Assembly: GCA_010093605.1 (NCBI GenBank)
Contig: MU004183.1
Span: 1,984,001-2,048,000, forward strand
Length of the DNA: 64,000 bases
Source of the DNA: Lophium mytilinum
Lineage: Eukaryota > Ascomycota > Dothideomycetes > Mytilinidiales > Mytilinidiaceae
Direction: 5' to 3'
Shown here: piece after piece, positions 55,251-64,000 of the stretch
Position numbering within the stretch: the first letter of the stretch is position 1
Layout of the letters: every line of letters begins with the position of its first letter
Made by a program: the position numbers and the translations under genes
The notes under the pieces: model-generated
What the model was told of the DNA's origin: nothing
Seen by the model: the letters and a program-made list of their open reading frames with translations, nothing else
Databases searched by the model: none

Positions 55251-56874
55251 TTACAACTTCGCCTTCTCTTTCGGTCCTATAAGCGGATCATATACGTTCA
55301 GCCCCAATGTATCTGATGGCACCGTAGCGCTGTGCATACTCAAGCCCCTTGTATCTACCATTGTCGGGTTCAACTCCTCAATGGTGCTAGCACCGATCAA
55401 CCTCATGTTCATCTCCATCTCATCCTTGAGCAACTGCCTATGGTATTCATTAGCGTCATCAGCTTAAACTTAGCGTAGACAGAAGCTTACATTGCGCGAT
55501 CCACACCCGGCAGTCCATATGCACTCATAGCGTATAAGAAAGGTCGTCCGATGCCTACGCCTGTCGCACCTAGGCAGAGCGCCTTGATGATATCAGTCGC
55601 GCGCCTCACACCGCCATCAACAAAAACCTCAATCTTCTTCTCCCAACCACGCTCACGCAGAGCAGGCATGACTTCCGCGAGGACCTCAATGCCCGAACGC
55701 GCAAAGTCGAGTTGGCGTCCACCGTGATTCGAGAGCACCACACCGTGAACTCCCGCTTCGACTGCACGTAAGACATCCTCAACGCGCTGCACGCCCTTAA
55801 GGATGATTGGCATTTTGGTGATGGAGAGGAACCAGGGGATGTCTTTCCAGCTGAGAGAAGGATCAATGAAGGAGGAAATCGCACGGGCGGCACCTTGACT
55901 CCTGTCGACGTTGTCGCCAGAGGTGTTCTGGACGTTCGAGCCCACATCGTCGAATTTCGAGCGCATGTCCTTCTCACGGCGGCCTAATTGCGGCGCATCT
56001 ACTGTAATGAAGAGGCCCTTGCAGCCACGCTTTTCGGCGTGCTCCACGATGCGCTTGGTGATGTCGCGGTCCTTGTTGACGTAGAGCTGCAGCCATTGAA
56101 CTTGACCTGGTTCCGCGGCATCCATTATCTCGTCGAATGAGCAGGATGCGAGGGTCGGTATCATCTGGATCACGTTGTGTTTCTTTGCGCCTCGTGTAAG
56201 AATGACCTCGCCTTCGTGATGGCCTAGCTTGCCGAGTGCGGTTGCGGTTACGTAGAATGGGATATCGACTTTAGTTCCTAGCATCTTGGTAGAGAAGTCG
56301 ATCTTCTCGACATCTACTAGAATATTCGGCCGAAACCAAATCTTGTGGTACGCGGAGTGGTTTTCTCGCATTGTCTACAGCCTGTTAGTCCATGCCACAA
56401 GCTGTAGTCGCAGGATGGCTGCCAACTTACAATTTCATCATCCGCACCACTCGAATAATACGCCCACGCCGTCTTCTTCATAACCTTCCTCGCCACCGCC
56501 TCAAAGTCCATGAGGTTGTAACATTGCTCCAGAATCGGCATGACGGCCATCCTCTCCTGCCTGGCTTTTTCATCCGGGTCCTCTTCCTTCTCCTCCTTCT
56601 CGACCGTCCCCATGTCTACCTCCCCAAGGTGCTTCGACTTGTCCAGGTACTTGTCGAGCGTGTCGGGCGGGTGTATCGGCTCGAATTCCTCCGTAGCGTC
56701 CTTGCCCGCGTACTTGAGGATAATCTTGGGCCCGCCTGGGTGCTCGGGCAGGAACTCGGTTACATCGTATGCCCGCCCGTGGATGATTACCCAGCAGGAG
56801 TCGCGCGAGTCGTGCTTGGCGATATCGGCGCCTGTGAGCTTCACGGCCTGCGTGTCGTTGCTCTTGTGATTCAT
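55251..56874 (-). CDS. Flavocytochrome b2-like (S)-2-hydroxy-acid dehydrogenase
   Basis: Three exons: 56874-56431, 56374-55491 and 55437-55251; 504 aa. The N-terminal cytochrome b5 domain has KHDSRDSCWVIIHGRAYDVT and FLPEHPGGPKIILKYAGKDA, with the haem-ligand HPGG. The FMN alpha-hydroxy-acid domain has PFYVTATALGKLGHHEGEVI, then GVVLSNHGGRQLDFARSGIE, which carries the catalytic His, and KIEVFVDGGVRRATDIIKAL then GIGRPFLYAMSAYG. Yeast Cyb2 oxidises L-lactate and passes electrons to cytochrome c in the intermembrane space. The last three residues are AKL, a permitted PTS1 tripeptide. The frame is open upstream to an ATG at 57000, so a longer N-terminus with a presequence is possible. Lactate as substrate is inferred. 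Confidence 0.92.
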
Positions 56875-58008
56875 TGTGGCGGGAGAGGTCCGCGGAGGGG
56901 CCCTTGGAGGGGTGGGAGATACGGAAGATAGAGGGAGGTATGCCACCGAGAGGGTTGAAGCTGTATGCGACGAGGTGGTATTTCTAGGTTGAGACCACAA
57001 AGAAAGTACGAGAGAAAGGGCTATTAAGAAGAGGAGGAGGAAATGATGCTGGTCATAGAAATGGAAGGTGAAGCGGCCAAGGACCGGATGTACCCATTAG
57101 GGTTTTTTATTCCCAGAGCTGCTGCTGCAAGCCGGGGTAGCGGCAGCTAACGGTGATGACGGCGCGTTCAGTGACGAGAATGTGGGTTCCTAGACCTCGG
57201 CTTGCGGGGAAGACTGGGACCAGTATTAGCCAATCAACGCGCCCGATTTCCAACAGTTCGGTGTGAAGAGACGGCAATTGTGTGTTACTTGGTCGATGAC
57301 GACAACACATGCCTCTATGAAGCATGGCGAGAAGGTAGGCTATGCTTGAATGCTTCTACGCTATGCGAATGACAGATATATATATACCTTGATAGCGTAA
57401 GGAATAGCCCTATGTAGATGATATCTTGGTATGCTAGCTGGGGTATATGTATATATCCGAGGGGAAGGAACAGCAAAACTACATAGTATCTATGCTACAC
57501 TATCTACAAGGTATCTATCTGCCCGCTGAAAACCGAACGAACCCTTCTGTTCCCTGCCATGGATACACAAAGTGTATGAGTAACGCCAAACAAGATCAAA
57601 CCTCCCCTCTTTGCAATGCAATTCATGCCGTCGGGATTCTGAAGAAGAACGCTCTAGATGCGGACAAGGAGGAACCGCGAAACGAAGCTGTTAGATGCAA
57701 AGAATGTTGTGTGCGTCGTGAGAGTTGTTTCGGTAGAAAAAGTCGCAAAATCGCCGAGAACGCTGATCAAAACATAGTCCGCCAATGATTTTCCAGTGAC
57801 CAAAGATGCAACAATGATTTTCCCAATATTCGAAACTAGTCAAGCTGATCATCTTCCCCAGAGCCTAAGTCCAATCCTAATCCACATATGCAACCGCATC
57901 TTCACATTGAAGGTTATGGTCAAGCCTTGAACTAGGCGTCTTGCAAAGCAATCTTGCTAGAATCTGCACGAGAGTTGCCTTGGGCAGCAGATGTGCTGAT
58001 CACGGCCG
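56875..58008. other. Intergenic, no gene seen
   Basis: 1.1 kb; the first ~130 bp are open in the preceding gene's frame. A 113-codon plus-strand frame at 57447-57788 has no domain. No gene called. Confidence 0.45.
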
Positions 58009-58630
58009 TCATGTTGAAGAACAGCTCGCAAAATTTGGCCAAAACTGTGGCGGTGTCGTATGGTCGGCCACTAGGAGGGCCATTGTGATTGGAGAAAGGC
58101 TGCAACCCCGGACTAAGGTGTATTCGCACGCTGCTCGGCTCTCCGAAAGGCGCATCAGAGGATTTCGCTTTTCAGACTTTCGAGTTTCGTGTTCGACCGG
58201 GCGTCGGGATGGGGATTGTGTTTCGAGTCTATAAAATTCGTCCAGGGTCGTTCGAATCGTCTCGCCAGAGATTGTCGATGCGTTTGTTTTGGAGCGAGAC
58301 AAGCCAGATTGACGGTAGGAATTGTCATCTATTTGGGTGGGTTTCCCTAGCCCCTCTGATTGTTCCTCTGAAAATGTATTAGAGTATAATCGGAAAGAAA
58401 ATCGAATGGTATTGTAGCTTACGCTTCAACTGGGCCACGCCGTGTAGGTATCGATGGGCCTGCCATATGCTGATGGATGCCGTGATCAAAGCTGCGACCA
58501 CGAAGATTGTGGTTGTAATGGTGTCGCTCCATGCGCTAGGATTCCCCTTGAGATTGGGTACGACGAAGTTCATAGCGACTGATTTATTAAGTTCCTGAGA
58601 TGCGGTAAAAGAGTTTGCTACTGGTGGCAT
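58009..58630 (-). CDS. Small single-pass membrane protein, unknown
   Basis: Two exons: 58630-58423 and 58367-58009, joined by a 55-bp GT-AG intron in phase; 188 aa. It begins MPPVANSFTASQELNKSVAM. One hydrophobic segment is visible (TTIFVVAALITASISIWQAH), followed by RYLHGVAQLKR and a hydrophilic Ser/Arg/Glu-rich part (SRSKTNASTISGETIRTTLD). I recognise no family. It is called because the splice join opens the frame cleanly and restores a long frame that neither exon shows alone. It may be an orphan. It lies in the accessory-looking right end, with the STAND gene nearby. Confidence 0.55.
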
Positions 58631-59729
58631 GGTTTGTAAGGCACTTGATGTACACTAAAACCGAAGTCGCAACTGGTTAGAGAGGTGGAGAATCGAGTTG
58701 GTGGAACCAACGCTGAAAGGTGTAGTGTCTGTCTATATGAGTGTTACCTAGCTTTCCGTGGCATCGCTTTCTTGGATAGTCTTGTCTGTCAATACGAAGA
58801 GGCTTTCTGCTGTCCCCTGGAGATGCATCTTACGCAAGGGATGAATGTATGCGCAGTGACGAAGCACACTGTAGAGCCTCAGTTTCAGTCGTGAACTCCT
58901 CTGAACGGTTGGTTAAGGACAATCCACGTATTCCGTAGCTGCGAGTGATACTCAGCTTGCCATATACGTGCTTGGCCCTACATCGACCCAGTTCTCTGGG
59001 TAGACATAGCCTCCGCTCCAGACCAGGTTGTCTGGGGCCGAGAGAATCCGCCTGCACGGTACTCATCCCATTAGTACACTGTATGACTTGATGATATAAG
59101 CACTGTGGCCCGTCGAAGTTGTGACTCTGTCTCTTGTGCCTACGAGAGCGCTTCGTGGACGCTTGCATGTTGAACTTTTGCCCTTTGGCTAAGATTGTCG
59201 CGCAGCTATCGGAGTTCACATCAGGATGAACCATTTAGAATAGTGTGACACAAGGAAAGATCTGTGGACATTGACCAGGTGCTCCCACCCAGGAGGCTAG
59301 CGTTGGGCACCAGAGAGGACACTCTCGAAGTCAGTTCCATGAGCTTCGCTGATGAACCACCAACACGTTCGGGGAGCCAATAAGGGCAGGATAGGCCAAA
59401 GGCTCCTGCAGCCACACATTTGTCTGACAGCGGGCTGCCTTTTTGCCTTGGAATAAGGTGGCAAGTGTGCTCAAATAAGCACAGTGTGCGTCGTAGGCAT
59501 ACACATCACCAACCGGGGGCGTCTGCGCCAGCTAGCTCCGGTGAACGTGGTGATGGAGGTGGTGGCTGTCCTGCTGCGGGAAAATTTTCTTGCACATTGG
59601 AGTCACTCATCAACCACGAGTGCTCTCAGCTGAGAGACACCATCCGCCAGGGACGTTAGGCTGTCGATTCTTGAACATATGAAAAAAACTCATCAATGAA
59701 ATAACAGAGGAGAGTACAACTTTAAGTAG
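58631..59729. other. Intergenic, no supported gene
   Basis: 1.1 kb. Minus-strand frames at 58830-59234 and 59221-59415 are adjacent but I found no convincing way to join them and no domain. Confidence 0.4.
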
Positions 59730-60246
59730 ATTTGTCGTATTCAAATGTGCGTTCAGCGCTTGGCGGTTTTCTTCTGCACACCACTTGCGTGCAGAGTATT
59801 CCAACACCCAACCTTTAGTATACAGCCTTAAAATTTTCACTAGAGGCACTCTATAGAGTACTTAGTATATATCTTAAGTTCTAGCTTAAAAATAATATAG
59901 GATAGAGGTGCTATAAATCTAGAGAGATACCTGCACCTACGCCTTAGTTTTAAAGTTCTCTGCCAAGTCTTACCCTTGCGCGCAATTACAGGGGTAGTAC
60001 TCGGCAGCACTTATGGCTGCCCTCAGGCTGCACGCAGCTATTACGTAGAGTACCTAGATTTTATAACCAGTTCTTACTTTTAAGGGCTAAAACTTAAGAG
60101 TATAGCTCCTATAGTTAGCTTCTACTATCTAGGAGATTTTAAGCGCTACAGCTTAAACTTTATTGCAAAGCGCACGCGCGAACACGCAAGTGGTGTGTGC
60201 AGGAGAAAACCGCCAAGCGCTGAACGCACATTTGAATACGACAAAT
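59730..60246. mobile_element. MITE-like non-autonomous DNA element, 517 bp with ~63-bp TIRs
   Basis: Terminal inverted repeats are nearly perfect. The left copy (59730-59791) and right copy (60183-60246, reversed) both read ATTTGTCGTATTCAAATGTG then CGTTCAGCGCTTGGCGGTTT and TC..CTGCACA, ending ACCACTTGCGTG. They differ only by one substitution and a 2-bp indel. The interior is AT-rich with no reading frame, partly RIP-like, with a GC-richer island at about 59980-60040. No exact target-site duplication is clear: TTAAG lies just left (59722-59726) and TTAAG overlaps the right end (60246-60250). Non-autonomous, so a partner transposase elsewhere is required. Confidence 0.85.
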
Positions 60247-60897
60247 TAAGCTAATGCCAAGCCGGGGCATTCCGAGGATGGGTGATACCGGCATCGTATT
60301 GCCAACTTCAGCCTCGTGCTACTTGACTTCGACTGCCCGCCTCATGAAACTATCCTTCCTTCTTTCGGAATATGATGCAAGCCTCGTACGGATCGCGTTC
60401 TAGAATGGCCGATCTTCACAACGCCTTTGCTGCCTCTCCACCCAGGGGCATTGGCCCCCACACCGCGTTACTTAGAATCAGGGGGGCCGCTGATTGAGTG
60501 GCTAAATACTAACCACTCATAATGAAACTCGATGCGCATGATACCTTAATAAGCGAAGCTCTCCATATTGGGTTGGCTGCCTCCCTGGTCAACCTCCAGC
60601 CGCACACCATGGCGAGCGTGGTCAAGATAAGGACAGGTGCGTTGCTTACCCGCGTATATACGAGTATGTGGTATCAAGGGCCATTCTTCTCCTTTTCAGC
60701 TTTCGTTTCGATTTCTGTTTATATACTATACCATCCCGCATGTTGGCAGGCACTCATTACGAATTTACAATTTCATTCTAAACCCTCCCAAGGCTGTGAA
60801 CACTCGTTTAGCACCGCTGGGGTTCGTCTGGCACGCGTTCCAAAACTATAAAACGACATTTTTGGCGAGTTTTAGGGCTACCGAAGACGGCGCTGGT
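60247..60897. other. Intergenic, upstream region of the STAND gene
   Basis: 650 bp. A 109-codon frame at 60522-60851 and the 5' extension of the STAND frame lie here without domain support. It is the probable promoter. Confidence 0.4.
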
Positions 60898-63800
60898 ATG
60901 GAGTTCAAGGAAGAGTCTGACCTTGCGGCAATTTGGAGCGTCGCTGTCCGCGAGTATGAGAAACGTACCGGAAAATCCATGGACCCCAAGTTCGTGAAGT
61001 TTAAGAATATGGACGAAGTTATGAAAGGGACGGAAAAGGAATCGCAAAGCTTTGGAGGGTTCCGTCATGACGGCTCTAAAGTCGACAAAGTCCGAGCCGC
61101 ATTCGGAAACAACTTAGGTACTATACAGAAAGTGCTCATTGGGATTCAGACTGTTGGGAATGTTGCTGCTGTAAGTTCACACAGAGTACTACGGATTCAA
61201 CGCTTGAATACTGCTTTTGTATGCTGGTTAGTTGCCACTGTCAGGAGCAGTCTCATTGCGAGGATAACTCTCGATCAAGAGGAAGCTCAGATTAGGGCGT
61301 CAGAAACTTGACAGAATGCCTACGTTGTACATCTAGGGAGCGCACCTAGCAGTGGCAAATGAATGCGCACAGGCTTATGCCTTGTCACTACAACGCAATC
61401 TTGAGAACGTTCAGCTGATGAGTTTCCTAGGTCTTCCCGCCAGCCATGCCGGTTTCGCTTGTGTTCACCGCATTTGGTCACGTTCTCCAGGTATTCTTCT
61501 ATCCATCTATATTCTATAGACTACTATTGCCTCGGGTCGCTGATTATATCAGTCTTTCGTTGCTGTAAAAGCAGATTATGACAAAGTGGAGAGATTCTTT
61601 ACAAACTCCCAGAGATTCCTTGATCGCCTTTCGATTCTGGAGAAAAAGACGCCTTCTCATGGCACCTTTATCAGATGTGTAACACGCGTTTTCTCCTGCA
61701 TTCTTTCTATTTGTGCTATAGCACAAGACTGTGCAAAAGAAGAGAAAAGATTTAGTATGTATCACATCTCAGCTTTAAAACAAAGGCATAGACCATGATT
61801 GGATCTCTTTTTAAGGCCTGCCTGGCGTGCACAGCTCACATTCGGTAGAAAAATGGCTTTCTGCTCTTTGGGATGGCACTGATTCGGACCTCGAAGCTGC
61901 TTATAAGGAAATGGAGACCGCAATCGAGGAGCTCGGGCAAGCTGTTGGGTTTGCAACGTTTCGGGAAATTCGAGAAACCCGTGAAGAATTGCACATCGTA
62001 GACGGCAAGGTCGACAAAGTACAATCAAGCGTTTTGGAAATCCATCAAAAAGTGGGCATGACCAACGAGTACCTTCAGCATGCCAATGATGGAATCAAAA
62101 TCGTGGACCAGAACATCACCGGAGTGAAGACCGAACTCAAGACCGAACTCCAGAAGATGACGGTGCTGTTCACTGAATCTATCAAAGAGACACAGAACCA
62201 AAACTTGAGGGAAATATCTCGTCTTAAAGCCCAGGAACCACAGAAGACCCAGAAGAGTCATTCCAACAGCAAGATGGACGTCTCGGAAAAGAAACATGCT
62301 GCGCTTGACGAGATCCGGAGAAACTTTAAAGCAAATTTGGTGGATTGGTCAGCTACTAGGGCCCAACTCAAAGCTCAAAGAAACGGCTTTCGAGAGGATA
62401 TCGCCCCAGGGACCGCTAAGTGGCTGTCTAAAGATCAAAAGTTCACGGAATGGATCCAGGGTCCAAACCCGGTGCTATGGGTAACTGGCGGCGAGGGCAC
62501 GGGGAAAAGCTTCCTAGCTTATGCAGCAGCAGAAGAATTGCGGAAGACATATGACGATCAGGACCGAACTTCAGTTGCCTACTTCTGCTTCAGAGAAGAA
62601 GAGACCGGCCTCCAATCTATCGAGAACTGCCTTGCTAGCCTCGCTCTGCAGATCGCAGAGCACGATGGGAAATACCGCGATCAGTTGCGCGCCGAATTGA
62701 AGCGTGAAACCGACGAAAACACATGGCAACGGTTCTTCGCCAATAGGTATACCGCAAAATCAGATGGTCGTATATTCCTGGTTCTAGATGGACTAGATGA
62801 GTTGTCCAATCAAGAAAGCGAAGGAAGCTCAACCTTGATCAAGTACCTAACGCAACGCGATGAAGGAAACTTGCGTATTCGAATACTACTTTCATGTAGG
62901 AGAACTCTTTCTTCCGCGATGGAAACTTTGAATCCGGAGGTCTTGGCATTGACAAGAGAAAACCTTTCTTCCGATATGACGCTCCTGATAAAATCCCGTT
63001 GCAACTCTCTGCCAAGGCTAAAGAAGTTTCCAAAGCCGGTACTTCGTGAAATCATGAAGAAAGTAAAGAGCCAAGCAGATGGTAAGTCAACTCTTCAGAC
63101 ACTTGAAGCAGCTAACGCCTTCTAGGAATGCTCTACATCGAGCACATGCTACGCCGTCTCAGTTACATCGGTCGCCAAGGTGCAGTACTGAAGGATATAG
63201 AGAAGAATCTTCCCGATAACTTGCAGGACCTGTACCAGCTACTTCTAGATGAATGTCACAGAGGAAGGACCGACGCGCAGTACAAGGCATTGAAGAGGCT
63301 CTTCGCGTGGCTCGCTTATTCCAAACGATCGTTGACCCTGGAAGAAGCTGAAGACTTGGTGAAGATGACTGTTCCAGATGGATCATTTGACGTTGAAGAT
63401 GAAATAATTGGGCGTTCAGCAAGGTAATTATTCAATCCCTTCTGTTCCATTTTGGGGTCGTCTTTAGTGGCTCGAAGCTGTTACAGGCATTTCAGATTGA
63501 AGAGTTTCACATTCCTGAGACATATTCGAGGCATCTCAGAACGTTACAGAAATGCTAATTATCCCCACAGGATTTTAGAACTCGCACGAACCGTTGATGA
63601 AGAAGAAGACGGTAACGACGAAGGGGACGACGATAGTGACAGCGCTATCGAAAAGGTCAATCTTGAGCAGCTGAGCAACGAGCAAGCTAGCTTGACTTTC
63701 CAAGAACGCTCTCTTCGGGAGTTCTTCAAAGCCGTTGACGTCGACGATACGGGCTTGCGCACACCCTCCTCTGCTGCCCACCTCACGATCTTCGATATGG

Positions 63801-64000
63801 CGACATCTACACTAGTCACCGCTGCGCAGAAGGACATCCGAAAAGAAGCACCTATCCTTTCTTCGTATGCTGCGAATTACTGGTATCATCATCTCATCGA
63901 AATTGACCTGGAAAACACTTCAGATGCTGAGACCATTCAGGTCCTCAATGCGCTTCAAAGTATTCTTAGCAACGCCTACAACGTCTCGCTAGTCATCGAA
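60898..64000 (+). CDS. STAND NTPase with N-terminal Goodbye-like domain (NLR-type), cut by window end
   Basis: Six exons seen: 60898-61170, 61431-61490, 61553-61754, 61816-63081, 63126-63423 and 63571 to the edge; phases all close. Residues ~1-170 are a fungal STAND N-terminal (Goodbye) domain: EESDLAAIWSVAVREYEKRT, GGFRHDGSKVDKVRAAFGNN, FPPAMPVSLVFTAFGHVLQ and FLDRLSILEKKTPSHGTF. A helical stretch follows, then the NACHT-type ATPase: Walker A GGEGTGKSFL near residue 403 and Walker B IFLVLDGLDEL near 497. A winged-helix-like region comes next (LFAWLAYSKRSLTLEEAEDL), then an acidic part (DEEEDGNDEGDDDSD). The sensor repeats, if any, are outside the window. Role in non-self recognition or cell death is inferred. 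The first intron is long, 260 bp. Confidence 0.86.

Noticed and set aside
57447-57788. 113-codon plus-strand frame with several cysteines
   Set aside because: No signal peptide, no family; cysteines are not in a recognisable pattern.
58830-59415. Two adjoining minus-strand frames that might be one secreted protein
   Set aside because: No GT-AG join gives a longer frame with a signal peptide or domain.
1-64000. tRNA and rRNA genes, CRISPR arrays, telomere repeats, origins
   Set aside because: I looked for T-loop GTTCRANYC contexts, TTAGGG runs and regular repeat-spacer arrays and found none that stand up. CRISPR is not expected in a fungus. A covariance-model scan would be decisive for tRNAs.

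Overview
The window is nuclear DNA of a filamentous ascomycete (Pezizomycotina; a Dothideomycete is my best guess, an inference). The reasons are many short GT-AG introns of about 45-75 bp, genes on both strands, fungus-specific families (HeLo, CFEM, Goodbye-type STAND, SPX-RING, Swiss-Army-Knife HAD), and an AT-rich block dominated by TA dinucleotides, as repeat-induced point mutation (RIP) leaves. I rebuilt 25 protein-coding genes, 21 of them with exon coordinates. Exon joins were checked for reading phase and conserved residues, not by transcript data.

Layout. 1-3.83 kb is a RIP-decayed transposon graveyard: the 3' part of a Ty3/Gypsy fossil, then a decayed Mutator-like (MULE) DNA transposon. 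3.85-15.5 kb holds a CFEM-like anchored protein, a metallophosphoesterase, a HeLo-domain plus pseudokinase protein, profilin, an RNPS1-like RNA-binding protein and a decayed tandem-repeat tract. 15.6-32.3 kb holds an MFS carboxylate-type transporter, a BTB-like protein, an omega-type glutathione transferase, phenylalanine ammonia-lyase, a JJJ1-type DnaJ protein, an SPX-RING protein and a SAK HAD protein with an RGG tail. 32.9-47.6 kb holds a RING protein, Sds23, a seven-helix membrane protein, an F-box-like protein, a lysine-rich coiled-coil protein, a membrane-anchored beta-propeller lectin, PEX14 and an RGG protein. 49.2-56.9 kb holds OCT1, a MICOS subunit, RMI1, VPS51 and a flavocytochrome-b2-like enzyme. 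From about 58 kb the character turns accessory: a small membrane protein, a clean 517-bp inverted-repeat element (MITE-like), and a Goodbye-type STAND NTPase that runs off the right edge.

How genes relate. Most are unlinked housekeeping genes. Two tight head-to-head pairs stand out: OCT1/MICOS subunit (both mitochondrial, 185 bp apart) and RMI1/VPS51 (207 bp apart). A palindromic CACGTG occurs in several of the intergenic promoters. The two most interesting loci are the HeLo-pseudokinase, whose layout and degenerate kinase motifs parallel the animal necroptosis executor MLKL, and the STAND receptor at the right edge.
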